Assembly: GCF_022712195.1 (NCBI RefSeq)
Contig: NZ_JALAGY010000005.1
Span: forward strand, 1-36,785
Direction: 5' to 3'
From: Corynebacterium sp.
GTDB taxonomy: Bacteria > Actinomycetota > Actinomycetes > Mycobacteriales > Mycobacteriaceae
Length of the DNA stretch: 36,785 bases
Shown here: positions 22,946 through 29,972 of the stretch, one piece after another
Layout: each line of letters starts with the position of its first letter
Position numbering within the stretch: the first letter of the stretch is position 1
Translations under genes and position numbers: made by a program
Notes under the pieces: model-generated
What the model was told of the DNA's origin: nothing
Databases searched by the model: none
What the model saw: the letters and a program-made list of their open reading frames with translations, nothing else

Positions 22946-23784
22946 AGTTCATCCTCCGCCCGGGCCAGCGGAACCCCCGCCAGGCTCCCCGCCGTCTCCG
23001 TGAGCCACGGCGACGCCGGCTCAGGCGTCACAGTGTCAGTGCCACCGGCCCGTGAGGCGAAGTCCGCCGCCGCACGAGCCTCGTCCTCGTCCACCGCAGG
23101 AGAGGAACCGAAGGCGACGAGAGGGAACACCACCTCGCCTACCGTACGGACGTCACCCACCCCGTCTCCGGACTCCGACAGCAGCGCCGCGGACGTGAGC
23201 ACCGGCAGATTCTCCCCGCGTGCCGTCCGCAGATCCGGGCCATCGGGTGCGCCGTCCCGCCCGACGGCCTCAGCGGCGAGAGCCGAGACCATCGACTCCG
23301 CGCCGGTGGGCAGCACCGCCGCCGCCGGCTCCGGATCCGCCCCGTCGGGCACGGAGTGGACCAGCTCATCGGACCCCACGAGCTGCACGGTGTCCGGGGC
23401 TCCGGACAGCCCGGGGATGAATCCCGTTCCCGCGGGGATCCACACAGGTGCCACACCGGGCCGCGCACCGCGGTAGTCTGCCGTGGCCTCGGCAGTGGAC
23501 CTGATCTCGACGACGGCGGTGACGCAACGGTCGCGTACCACGGGGTTCCCGGCGTTGTAGTCCTCGGCCAGGGTCCGCGCGGTCTCCGCTGCCGCGGGGT
23601 CGGCCCACACGGTGAGGCGTTGCTCACCGTCGATGCAGGTGGCTGAGGCGTCCTCGTCGCCCTGCTTCCCGGCGAGGACGAACCACCCCACCGTCAGGGC
23701 GGTGACCAGCAGGAGAGCGAGCAGTGCCGCCCACACCCACCCCGCCACCCTGATCCGGGACTCAGGTGCGCTGTGTCGTGCCAT
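22942..23784 (-). CDS. Membrane-anchored extracytoplasmic protein, substrate-binding-like
   Basis: 280 residues. A single N-terminal membrane helix (about 14-38, VWAALLALLLVTALTVGWFV) precedes an extracytoplasmic domain. LTVWADPAAAETARTLAEDY with NAGNPVVRDRCVTAVVEIRS and PVWIPAGTGF recalls periplasmic solute-binding/ABC folds seen in some actinobacterial proteins. Two Cys (about 51 and 88) could pair. No lipobox is seen. Its start overlaps the upstream gene by 23 bp, so they form an operon. Function unknown. Confidence 0.6.
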   Translation of the reverse strand: MARHSAPESRIRVAGWVWAALLALLLVTALTVGWFVLAGKQGDEDASATCIDGEQRLTVWADPAAAETARTLAEDYNAGNPVVRDRCVTAVVEIRSTAEATADYRGARPGVAPVWIPAGTGFIPGLSGAPDTVQLVGSDELVHSVPDGADPEPAAAVLPTGAESMVSALAAEAVGRDGAPDGPDLRTARGENLPVLTSAALLSESGDGVGDVRTVGEVVFPLVAFGSSPAVDEDEARAAADFASRAGGTDTVTPEPASPWLTETAGSLAGVPLARAEDEL

Positions 23785-24688
23785 GGCCGCTCTCCGTCTT
23801 CTGTGTGTCTCCGGCGGGGTCTGCCACGTCGAAGAAGGTGTCGATCCGGTCGATCAGCGACCGGCGGAGGACCTGGCCACGGTCGGCGAAGTCGCGCTGG
23901 CGCCGGACATACTCCGCGCGTCCCTCCGGCGTCTCGACCTCCACCGGTGTGAACCCCCACTCCCGCAGGTCGTAGGGGCTGGCCTCCATGTCGGTCCGGC
24001 GGACGTCACAGGCCAGCCGGAAGGTGTCGAGCCAGAGCTCCCCGGGGACGAGCGGGCCGAGTTTCGTCGCCCACTTGTACAGGTCCATCGTGGCGTGCAG
24101 GCAGCCTGGCTGCTCCAGGTCGACCTGAGTCCGTCTGGTCGGGTGAAGCGTGTTGCGGGGGACGGCCTCGTCGGTGAAGAAACGGAAGGCGTCGATGTGC
24201 GTGCACCGAAGAGTGCTCTCCTCGACCACCGAGTCGGTGCCCGTCCGCCCGAGACGCAGGGGCTCGGGATGGCGGGGCTCGTCGCGGTACACCATCGCCC
24301 ACTCGTGCATGCCGAAGCAGCTGAACCTCGGGGTGTGATCCAGGGTGGCGGACAGTAGACGACGGATGAAACGGAAACTCTCCCCACGGCGGGCCGCCAG
24401 GGAAGCGGCGTCCAGCTCCCACCGGCGGGTACCGTCCCGGTCAGCGACCTCCCGGAGACTCCCCGTGGTACCGGGCCTGTCGCCGTCGTCGGCCACGAGC
24501 GAGACCGCGGCCCCGGGATTCCACCGTCCGAGTTTCCCGGGCGTGACGGGGTAGTAGGTGAACATGAAGTCCCAGACGGGGTGCCGTTCACCGCGGGAGC
24601 GGCGCGCACGGTGACCGGCGGTGAGCTCATCGACGGCGCGACGGTGTTCGCGCTGGTGGGAGCGCCACACCTCCGGCTCCAGAACCAC
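23762..24688 (-). CDS. Conserved actinobacterial protein (often annotated 3-methyladenine DNA glycosylase)
   Basis: 308 residues from GTG 24688, preceded by GAGGAGGAAAT. Motifs: VWRSHQREHRRAVDELTAGH, HPVWDFMFTYYPVTPGKLGR, FSCFGMHEWAMVYR, and DLYKWATKLGPLVPGELWLD. Proteins of this type carry a 3-methyladenine glycosylase name in actinobacterial genomes, but no helix-hairpin-helix or AlkA motif is visible, so that function is doubtful. A longer GTG 24727 start exists. Residues 3-46 are duplicated 2.8 kb away (27324-27457). Confidence 0.65.
   Translation of the reverse strand: MVLEPEVWRSHQREHRRAVDELTAGHRARRSRGERHPVWDFMFTYYPVTPGKLGRWNPGAAVSLVADDGDRPGTTGSLREVADRDGTRRWELDAASLAARRGESFRFIRRLLSATLDHTPRFSCFGMHEWAMVYRDEPRHPEPLRLGRTGTDSVVEESTLRCTHIDAFRFFTDEAVPRNTLHPTRRTQVDLEQPGCLHATMDLYKWATKLGPLVPGELWLDTFRLACDVRRTDMEASPYDLREWGFTPVEVETPEGRAEYVRRQRDFADRGQVLRRSLIDRIDTFFDVADPAGDTQKTESGHGTTQRT
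24549..24682. repeat. 134-bp duplication, left copy (within the intact gene)
   Basis: Aligns without gaps to 27324-27457 at a constant offset of 2775 bp with 4 mismatches (24576, 24582, 24598, 24629), about 97% identity. It encodes residues about 3-46 of the conserved gene. The duplication flanks a 2.64-kb segment with an integrase tail and the two RNA-peptide modules. Confidence 0.9.
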
Positions 24689-24727
24689 ATTTCCTCCTCG
24701 CATATCGTCTACCGTACGCTCCGACAC

Positions 24728-24990
24728 TCAGCCCACCGACCTCAGGCCGCCGCGGCCATCCCTCAAATATCCCGCAAGAGCCTGCACTGCGCTCCGCGAC
24801 GCCTGCAGATGGCTCGGCAGGAAGTGACAGTAGATCCTGTCGGTGGTGCTGATCTGGTCATGCCCCAGCAGTGCGGCGACGGTCTGCAACGACTCCCCAC
24901 CGGACAGCAGGGACGTCGCGTAGAAGTGCCGCATCCCGTGCATCGAGATAGCTTCATCTACGTCAGCGGACTGGCCGCCCGGTGCTCTCG
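24728..24990 (-). pseudogene. Tyrosine recombinase C-terminal remnant
   Basis: The minus-strand frame holds only the last ~80 residues of a tyrosine integrase: ISMHGMRHFYATSLLSGGES, VAALLGHDQISTTDRIYCHF. HGMRH (box II H and R), GHDQIS, and Tyr in DRIYCHF are the catalytic C-terminal motifs. The Arg-I region and N-terminal domains are absent; upstream codons read Ser/Thr/Pro-rich sequence unlike an integrase. It begins 40 bp from the intact gene's start. It marks a decayed integrated element to its right. Confidence 0.75.
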
Positions 24991-25332
24991 CGTACCGGGT
25001 GGTGGAGGTGGTTAAGGGAGGGGGTCTGCACCTTCTTCCTCTCTGCCGGCGTCTTCGTCGGGGCTGCTGTCGGCGGCGTGGTGTCGGGTGTCGTCCCAGT
25101 GGTGGACGATCCCGTCATCTTCGTCGTCGGTGTGGACACTTGGGGAGGTTTTCTCAGGTTTTCCCTGTTTGCCGTCGAAATCATGGGGGTGTGTCCCCGA
25201 CGCTTAGCGTCCAGGTCGGCAACGGGGGTTTCGAAGGCGCCGTGGGTGTCGGGGAGCTTCATCCGCTCGAGTAAGCGTCCCGCGATCTGGTCCTCGGTTA
25301 GTGACCAGATCGCTGTCTCGGGGTAGACCCTC
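24944..25332. other. Unassigned segment between integrase remnant and phage-like genes
   Basis: Both strands stay open here, which is usual for high-GC DNA. Minus frame to 25427 gives a Thr/Pro/Lys-rich, low-complexity product; plus frame 24982-25326 gives a Val/Gly-rich product with a possible membrane helix but an odd, Trp/Cys-containing ending. Neither has a clear ribosome site or known motif. I regard the segment as decayed phage DNA. Confidence 0.4.
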
Positions 25333-25548
25333 TTGGCCCTGTCTCGTCGCCACCTCGGCATCGGCGTCGGCCTGCCCGCCATGTGGGCGTTGTTGCACCT
25401 CGGGGCATGGGCACAGGGCGACACCAACGGCGCCTACGTGTCGGCGTTGTCCTTCTCGATGGTGACCGTACTCATTGTGGCGTACTACGCGCTGCTGGAT
25501 CAGAGGATCCGAGGTGATGCGCCATCGACGGAAGCAACGTCGTCCTGA
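25333..25548 (+). CDS. Small two-helix membrane protein, holin-like
   Basis: 71 residues from a TTG start. Two hydrophobic segments, LGIGVGLPAMWALLHLGAWA and SALSFSMVTVLIVAYYALLD, then a charged tail. Size and layout resemble small phage holins or tail-end membrane proteins in actinophages. The ribosome site is weak, so translation is uncertain. It lies among other phage-like remnants. Confidence 0.4.
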   Translation: MALSRRHLGIGVGLPAMWALLHLGAWAQGDTNGAYVSALSFSMVTVLIVAYYALLDQRIRGDAPSTEATSS

Positions 25549-25589
25549 TCGGCTCTGTCCTGACGTTCGTCGGTGTCGTATTCACGGCT

Positions 25590-25829
25590 GTGTTCCAGCT
25601 CCGCGGAAAGTCAGTGGAGCAGGAACCGGACTGGTTCAAGACTCTGTCGGAACGGGTGGATGAGCTGACCAACCAGATGGACGGGTTGCACGCGGAGCTG
25701 CGTGGTCTGCAGCGGTGGAACGATTCAGCCCTGGCGCTGATCCGTCAGCTCCTGGTCCTTGTGCACCCGGATCAGCGGCCGGTGAACCCTCCTGAACTTC
25801 GGGAGGATCTGGACCAGACCACCGGGTGA
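25590..25829 (+). CDS. Phage-like coiled-coil protein, start uncertain (possibly degraded)
   Basis: 79 residues from GTG 25590: QEPDWFKTLSERVDELTNQM, DGLHAELRGLQRWNDSALAL, IRQLLVLVHPDQRPVNPPEL. In the same frame upstream a good membrane helix (VVLIGSVLTFVGVVFTAVFQ) is encoded but no start codon precedes it, only a stop. A membrane helix followed by a coiled coil is common in actinophage genes next to holins. The missing start suggests truncation or a lost start codon. Confidence 0.45.
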   Translation: MFQLRGKSVEQEPDWFKTLSERVDELTNQMDGLHAELRGLQRWNDSALALIRQLLVLVHPDQRPVNPPELREDLDQTTG

Positions 25830-25904
25830 GCCTGAGCGGTGGGCGGCGCGCACACCCCCGGGGTGTTGTTCTTCTTAAGAGTGTTCGGGTGGGATAATGT
25901 GTGT

Positions 25905-26010
25905 CTTGTCCAGGGGGTGGTGATCCCTGGATGCGGACCTACTGCATGAGGGTCCCTTTCAGAAGAATGTGCGCACCTCGGCAGGTAACCCCCGCTGAGG
26001 TGCGCTTTCT
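25905..26010 (+). ncRNA. Predicted structured small RNA, copy 1
   Basis: GATAAT at 25893-25898 is a candidate -10 box. Three hairpins follow: CCAGGG/CCCTGG (25910-25930), GGACC/GGTCC (25935-25955), and terminator stem GCGCACCTC/GAGGTGCGC (25971-26005) followed by TTTCTT. No reading frame is supported. The second copy at 26720-26826 keeps hairpin spacing and the string GCATG-N7-CTTTC-N10-GCGCACC but changes the stem bases with compensation. The strand is inferred from the T-run. Not recognised as a named RNA family. Confidence 0.6.
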
Positions 26011-26157
26011 TCATTCGTTCGACTAACGAACGTGCCCCCGGGGGTACGTTTGATTCCGGCATGTAACAGTTTCTGACGGTAGCTCGCTAATGTCACTGAA
26101 GCGCAGAGCAACGCGACTCAGCGCACAGAAGCTTTCATCTGACCGAAAGGTGCTACT
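26011..26157. promoter_or_regulatory. Region between RNA copy 1 and peptide gene 1
   Basis: 147 bp. CGTTCG-ACTAA-CGAACG (about 26015-26032) and GTGCCCCCGGGGGTAC (about 26032-26047) are inverted repeats. A promoter for the peptide gene may lie at 26048-26095, but boxes are not clear. The leader end CAGAAGCTTTCATCTGACCGAAAGG resembles the leader of peptide gene 2 (CAGAA, then CTGAAAGG), so the untranslated leader is conserved too. Confidence 0.4.
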
Positions 26158-26247
26158 ATGCTGCCCATCATCTCTGACATCGTCACCGCTATCTCCGAGT
26201 TCCTCGCGGGCGCCCTGAACCTGGTCCGCGGCTCCATCGTCGACTAA
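26158..26247 (+). CDS. 29-residue amphipathic micropeptide, copy 1
   Basis: Peptide MLPIISDIVTAISEFLAGAL then NLVRGSIVD. ATG 26158 follows CGAAAGG at 26144-26150. Heptad-like spacing of Ile, Val, Leu and Phe with Asp/Glu on one face predicts an amphipathic helix; net charge about -2; no signal peptide. The first 17 residues match copy 2 except I5V and E14D. A private terminator follows 17 bp after the stop. Possible kinships are corynebacterial PorA/PorH-type mini-porins, PSM-like peptides and type I toxins; none is proven. Confidence 0.75.
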   Translation: MLPIISDIVTAISEFLAGALNLVRGSIVD

Positions 26248-26263
26248 TTCGCGCTGGCGATGT

Positions 26264-26293
26264 AAACCCCCGTACTTCGGTGCGGGGGTTTTC
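26264..26293 (+). terminator. Terminator of micropeptide gene 1
   Basis: AACCCCCG-TACTTCGGTG-CGGGGGTT followed by TTCT. Nearly the same as the terminator of peptide gene 2 (27109-27136), including the CTTCGGTG loop, which shows the whole gene unit was duplicated. Confidence 0.88.
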
Positions 26294-26339
26294 TGCGTTA
26301 CGGGGACACTCGAGAGAGGAGCAAGGCGCCGGTCCCGGA

Positions 26340-26657
26340 ATGAGGGATGAGCCCCGTGGAGTCGTGCATGTAGCGTGCAATTCGTCGCCTGGACTCGCCC
26401 CTCACTCCTGCGTCCCTGACGCCTCGGCGGGGCAAGTCGTCGACCAAGTGCTGGCGTGGACCGACAAGAGGCTGGAAGTGAACGTGACCTGGATGCGGCA
26501 ACGCCTGGCGGGATGTGGCGAACGTATCGGCCGCCTGGAGGACAGGGCGTCGACTCTGGATGTGCGTATGGGGCGGCGCTGGCGACGATTCGCCGGCTGC
26601 TGCAGCATTCCCCGGAGTACTACCACTCAGGGACGAGGGGGCCGACACGGCCCGTGA
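26340..26657 (+). CDS. Possible phage-like coiled-coil protein between the two modules
   Basis: 105 residues from ATG 26340. The middle, VVDQVLAWTDKRLEVNVTWM then ERIGRLEDRASTLDVRM, reads like the coiled-coil phage protein at 25590-25829. The ends (Cys/Arg-rich, GRGGRHGP) look unlike protein. No good ribosome site. It may be a decayed relic of a phage gene. Confidence 0.3.
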   Translation: MRDEPRGVVHVACNSSPGLAPHSCVPDASAGQVVDQVLAWTDKRLEVNVTWMRQRLAGCGERIGRLEDRASTLDVRMGRRWRRFAGCCSIPRSTTTQGRGGRHGP

Positions 26658-26719
26658 TCGACTCACTGCGAATCCCGATATGGTGTGCGGTTGGTGAACA
26701 GGGTGTACGGTGTGGCTGT

Positions 26720-26826
26720 GTGGAGGGGTGATGTCCTCCGCGCACGATGCGCCAGCATGCATCGACCTTTCGACGACGACGCGCACCCTGGGTTGTGATG
26801 CCCCGGGGTGCGCGTCTCTGTTCGTT
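26720..26826 (+). ncRNA. Predicted structured small RNA, copy 2
   Basis: Three hairpins: GGAGG/CCTCC (26722-26739), CGATGC/GCATCG (26745-26764), and an 11-bp terminator stem GACGCGCACCC/GGGTGCGCGTC (26778-26816) followed by TCTGTTCGTTTT. Aligned to copy 1 from GGGTG, the distance to GCATG is 34 nt in both, then 7 nt to CTTTC and 9 or 10 nt to GCGCACC. Pairing is kept while bases differ. Its promoter is not clear. It lies 162 bp upstream of peptide gene 2, as copy 1 does for gene 1 (148 bp). Confidence 0.6.
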
Positions 26827-26987
26827 TTCCTGCAGATATAGATATAGCGAATGGGTCGAAGCACCCCCTTATGGGGTAACTTAGTCTTGTAGGCGTAACG
26901 ACTGACACAGGGACATCGGTAAACTACGTGGAGCAGCGAGGAACATCCACGCTGCAGAACTTCGTTCTCCAACTGAAAGGCATAATC
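26827..26987. promoter_or_regulatory. Region between RNA copy 2 and peptide gene 2
   Basis: 161 bp without a gene. CACCCCCTTATGGGGTA at about 26861-26878 is a small inverted repeat. The leader end CAGAACTTCGTTCTCCAACTGAAAGG parallels that of gene 1. A promoter is likely around 26880-26925, but no strong boxes can be named. Confidence 0.35.
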
Positions 26988-27089
26988 ATGCTGCCCATCG
27001 TTTCTGACATCGTCACCGCCATCTCCGACTTCCTGGCCTCCGGCCTCGAGCTCATCACCGGCTCCATCCAGGGCGGCGGCGCTGCCTAA
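26988..27089 (+). CDS. 33-residue amphipathic micropeptide, copy 2
   Basis: Peptide MLPIVSDIVTAISDFLASGL then ELITGSIQGGGAA. ATG 26988 follows CTGAAAGG. Same helix pattern as copy 1, acidic net charge (D7, D14, E21), with a different C-terminus ending in GGGAA. No signal peptide. Two paralogs with conserved leaders, RNA partner and terminator argue for selection. Function unknown; options as for copy 1. Confidence 0.75.
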   Translation: MLPIVSDIVTAISDFLASGLELITGSIQGGGAA

Positions 27090-27108
27090 GTCGCACTAGC
27101 GACTCGCG

Positions 27109-27136
27109 AACCCCTGCACTTCGGTGCGGGGGTTTC
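27109..27136 (+). terminator. Terminator of micropeptide gene 2
   Basis: AACCCCTGCACTTCGGTGCGGGGGTTTCT, a strong hairpin with the same CTTCGGTG core as the terminator of gene 1. It lies 20 bp after the stop. Confidence 0.85.
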
Positions 27137-27171
27137 TGCATTCCCGGTCGGTGTCACACCCGACACTCGAT

Positions 27172-27206
27172 AGCCCCCACTGTCGTCATGACGGTGGGGG
27201 CTTTTC
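27172..27206 (+). terminator. Second terminator downstream of micropeptide gene 2
   Basis: AGCCCCCAC(T/C)GTC-GTCAT-GACGGTGGGGGCT followed by TTTCG: a long GC stem with a T-run that stops readthrough in the same direction. The pair of tandem terminators isolates the module from the leftward genes beyond. The next 117 bp to 27323 shows nothing recognisable. Confidence 0.8.
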
Positions 27207-27323
27207 GTCATCCCAGTGCGAGGGGAGGGACGTTCTCATCTCTCAGATTTCCCGTATCGGGCGTTCTGGGCGACCCTGCTGACCTGCAGTAACAACTCCG
27301 CTCCAGGTCACGTCTCAGGGGCC

Positions 27324-27457
27324 GGGTAGTAGGTGAACATGAAGTCCCAGCCGGGGGGCCGTTCACCGCGGGCGCGGCGCGCACGGTGACCGGCGGTGAG
27401 CTCGTCGACGGCGCGACGGTGTTCGCGCTGGTGGGAGCGCCACACCTCCGGCTCCAG
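27324..27457 (-). pseudogene. Truncated duplicate of the conserved gene at 23762-24688
   Basis: Minus frame LEPEVWRSHQREHRRAVDEL, TAGHRARRARGERPPGWDFM, FTYYPA, matching residues about 3-46 of the intact protein. Three of the four base differences change amino acids (S to A, H to P, V to G), suggesting relaxed selection. No start codon or remainder of the gene is present. Either a paralog was mostly deleted or the N-terminal segment was copied during insertion of the island. Confidence 0.8.
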
Positions 27458-27513
27458 GATCTCGGTCTGTCCCTGCAGGGGGGTCAATGGTACGACAGCC
27501 CTACCAGGCGAAG

Positions 27514-28584
27514 TCAGTCGTCATGGGTCCAGTCCCTGACCGTTCCCACGAGCTCCTCGATGACGTCCTCCAGGGTGATGACGCCGACCACTACACCGTC
27601 GTCGGAGATCTGGGCCATGTGCGAGCTGGTCCTGCGCAGTTCCTTCATCGCGTGGTCGAAGTTCACGCCGCCCTCCACCGTGATCAGCGTGCGGATGTCA
27701 TGCAGGTCGACCAGCTGGTCGGGGCCGGTGGCGGGGTCCAGCAGATTGTCGAGGACGTCCTTGACGTGGATGTAGCCCAGGTAGTCGCCGGACGGCCCGG
27801 TGACAGGGAAGCGCGAGTAACCGGTCTGGGAGACGGCCTCCTCGACCTGGCCCACGGTGATCCGGCCTGTGGAGGGGTCGACGGGGATGGTCCGCACCGC
27901 GGAGCGGGGGATGACCACCTCACTGAGGGTGCGCTTCGAGGAGTTCAGGGCCTTCGACAGGCGGGTGGCCTCCGAAGGTCCGATCAGGCCCTCGGACCGG
28001 GACTCCGCGATCATCTGCGAGAGTTCGGAGGGGGACACGGTGGCGTCCAGTTCGTCCTTCTGCTCGACGCCGAACAGCTTCAGGGTGATGCGGGCGATCC
28101 AGTTGAGGAACACCATCACCGGGTGGACGAGGCGGCAGAACAGCAGGTGCGGGGACACCAGGACGGTGGCGACGGTCTCCGGACCGGCGAGCGCGATGTT
28201 CTTCGGCACCATCTCGCCGAGAATGATGTGCAGGATCGTCACGATCAGCAGGGAGATGGCGAAGGACACCGGGTGCAGCAGGTTCTCGGGGAGCCCGGCA
28301 GCGTGGAACGGCGCCTCGATGAGGTGGGCGATGGCGGGCTCTCCGACCTTGCCGAGCAGCACCGAGGCCACGGTGATGCCGAACTGTGCGCCGGCGAGCA
28401 TGATCGTGAGGTGTTCGATGGCGTAGAGAACCTTCTCCGCGCGGCGGTTGCCTGCGGCGATCATGTTCTCCAGCCGGTCGCGACGCGAGGAGATCAGGGA
28501 GAACTCCACGCCGACGAAGAAGGCGTTGAGTCCCAGCAGCAGGACGGCGAAGGCGATGGCCCAGAGGTCATTCACGGTTCTCAC
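27514..28584 (-). CDS. CNNM/DUF21-CBS membrane protein (hemolysin-like, CorC family)
   Basis: 356 residues. The DUF21 membrane domain (about 8-190) has IAFAVLLLGLNAFFVGVEFS, then GAQFGITVASVLLGKVGEPA and ILGEMVPKNIALA. Then a CBS pair with VVIPRSAVRTIPV, GYSRFPVTGPSGDYLGYIHV and DDGVVVGVITLEDVIEELVG. The transporter-associated CorC/HlyC tail is absent, unlike its upstream neighbour. Related proteins handle Mg2+/Co2+ export or sensing. It overlaps the next gene by 17 bp, so both are cotranslated and may form heteromers. Confidence 0.85.
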   Translation of the reverse strand: MRTVNDLWAIAFAVLLLGLNAFFVGVEFSLISSRRDRLENMIAAGNRRAEKVLYAIEHLTIMLAGAQFGITVASVLLGKVGEPAIAHLIEAPFHAAGLPENLLHPVSFAISLLIVTILHIILGEMVPKNIALAGPETVATVLVSPHLLFCRLVHPVMVFLNWIARITLKLFGVEQKDELDATVSPSELSQMIAESRSEGLIGPSEATRLSKALNSSKRTLSEVVIPRSAVRTIPVDPSTGRITVGQVEEAVSQTGYSRFPVTGPSGDYLGYIHVKDVLDNLLDPATGPDQLVDLHDIRTLITVEGGVNFDHAMKELRRTSSHMAQISDDGVVVGVITLEDVIEELVGTVRDWTHDD

Positions 28585-29965
28585 CCTCCTTCTTCCCGTC
28601 CACGCTGTGGGTGTCAGGCACCGGACGCAGCTGGACGCGGTCGATCCGGCGGTTGTCCATGGATTCCACGGTGGCCTCCCACCGGACGGGATTGCCGTCG
28701 GTGACCCGCTCCATCAGGTCGCGTTCACTCCGGGGCAGCAGGACCCGGTCACCCTCGGTCGGGATGCGGCCCAACGTCGCCATCACGAGGCCACCGAGGG
28801 TCTCGTAGGGGCCGTCCGGTGCCGCGTAGCCGCAGGCGTCCTCGAGTTCGTCGCAACGCACCAGTCCGGAGAGGTCCCAGAACTGCCCGCTGCGCTGGAC
28901 CTCGGAGTCGGTCCGGTCGTCGTGTTCGTCCCAGACCTCGCCGAGGATCTCCTCGACGACGTCCTCGATCGAGACTATGCCCGCGGTTCCGCCGTACTCG
29001 TCGACGACGAGGACGAGCTGGGAGCCGGCGGACCGGACGAGGTTGAGCACGGCGTCGCCGCCGAGGCTCGTCGGTACGGTGGGCACCCGACGGGCGAGGT
29101 CCCGGACGGGGGTGGAGGCACGCTCGGCGGCCGGGATGGTCAGCGCGTCCTTGACGTGCACGACGCCGATGGTCTCGTCGAGGTCGCCGTTGACCACGGG
29201 GAACCGGGAGTGACCGGACTCGTGTGCCTCGCGGATGAGGTCGAGAGCGGTGTCCGTGGTCTCCAGGGTGTCCACGGTGGAGCGCGGGGTCATGAAGTCC
29301 TCCGCGCTGGCGTCACCGAACTTCAGCGAGCGGTCGAGGATGCGCACCTTGGACTGGTCGAAGCCCTCCGATCCGGTGGAGTGCCGGACAAGCGCCGAGA
29401 GCTCCTGGGGTGACCGTGCAGAAGCCAGTTCGTCGGCGGGTTCGATGCCGAACCGTCGGACGATCACGTTGGCGGCGTTGTTCATCAGCTGGATGAAGCG
29501 GTGGAAGACGGTGTTGAAGATCCACACCGGTCGAGTGAGCAGCCGTGCCACCTGCAACGGGTTGGCGATGGCGAGGTTCTTCGGCACGAGCTCGCCGAAG
29601 ACCATCGACAGGATCGTGGCGATCACCAGGCTGAGGACCAGTGCCACCGAGGTGGAGGCGGACGCACCCAGTCCGACGAGTTCAAGCACCGGTGTGAAGT
29701 ACCGGGCGAGGATCGGCTCGGCGAGGTAACCGGTGGCCAGGGTGGTCACTGTGATGCCGAGCTGCGAACCGGACAGCATGAAGCTGAGGTCACTGTGCGC
29801 CCGTTTGACCATCGTCGAGGCGGCGTCACCGCGGGCGGCGATGTCGTCCTCGATCGTCGAGCGCTCCAGACTGGTCGTGGAGAACTCGACGGCGACGAAG
29901 ATCCCGGTGCCGGCGGTCAACAACACGAAGCCGGCCAGTCCCAGGATGCTGAGCAGGATGTCCAT
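28568..29965 (-). CDS. CNNM/DUF21-CBS membrane protein with CorC-HlyC domain
   Basis: 465 residues from ATG 29965 (a start at 29995 overlaps the upstream helicase and is less likely). DUF21 region MDILLSILGLAGFVLLTAGT, GSQLGITVTTLATGYLAEPI, MVFGELVPKNLAIA. CBS domains with MTPRSTVDTLETTDTALDLI and GHSRFPVVNGDLDETIGVVH; LVLVVDEYGGTAGIVSIEDV; then a CorC/HlyC domain to the C-terminus. Predicted divalent-metal or envelope function. It sits between a DEAD helicase and a shorter paralog. Confidence 0.88.
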   Translation of the reverse strand: MDILLSILGLAGFVLLTAGTGIFVAVEFSTTSLERSTIEDDIAARGDAASTMVKRAHSDLSFMLSGSQLGITVTTLATGYLAEPILARYFTPVLELVGLGASASTSVALVLSLVIATILSMVFGELVPKNLAIANPLQVARLLTRPVWIFNTVFHRFIQLMNNAANVIVRRFGIEPADELASARSPQELSALVRHSTGSEGFDQSKVRILDRSLKFGDASAEDFMTPRSTVDTLETTDTALDLIREAHESGHSRFPVVNGDLDETIGVVHVKDALTIPAAERASTPVRDLARRVPTVPTSLGGDAVLNLVRSAGSQLVLVVDEYGGTAGIVSIEDVVEEILGEVWDEHDDRTDSEVQRSGQFWDLSGLVRCDELEDACGYAAPDGPYETLGGLVMATLGRIPTEGDRVLLPRSERDLMERVTDGNPVRWEATVESMDNRRIDRVQLRPVPDTHSVDGKKEGENRE

Positions 29966-29972
29966 CCCAGTC

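Noticed and set aside
24963..25427. 154-residue minus-strand Thr/Pro-rich frame
   Set aside because: Low-complexity composition, no ribosome site and no motif; the opposite strand is also open. Left as unassigned decayed DNA.
25905..26010. 6C RNA family
   Set aside because: Loops include a C-run, but the two-hairpin C-rich-loop layout of 6C RNA is not matched; hairpins 1 and 2 have no C-rich loops.
26264..26293. CTTCGGTG hairpins as a dispersed repeat element
   Set aside because: They sit at gene ends with a T-rich tail and act as plain terminators; the similarity follows from duplication of the unit.
27487..28704. 405-residue plus-strand frame
   Set aside because: Antisense to two CBS/DUF21 genes with intact family motifs; low-complexity composition (HGD/VEG/QG) shows it is a shadow.
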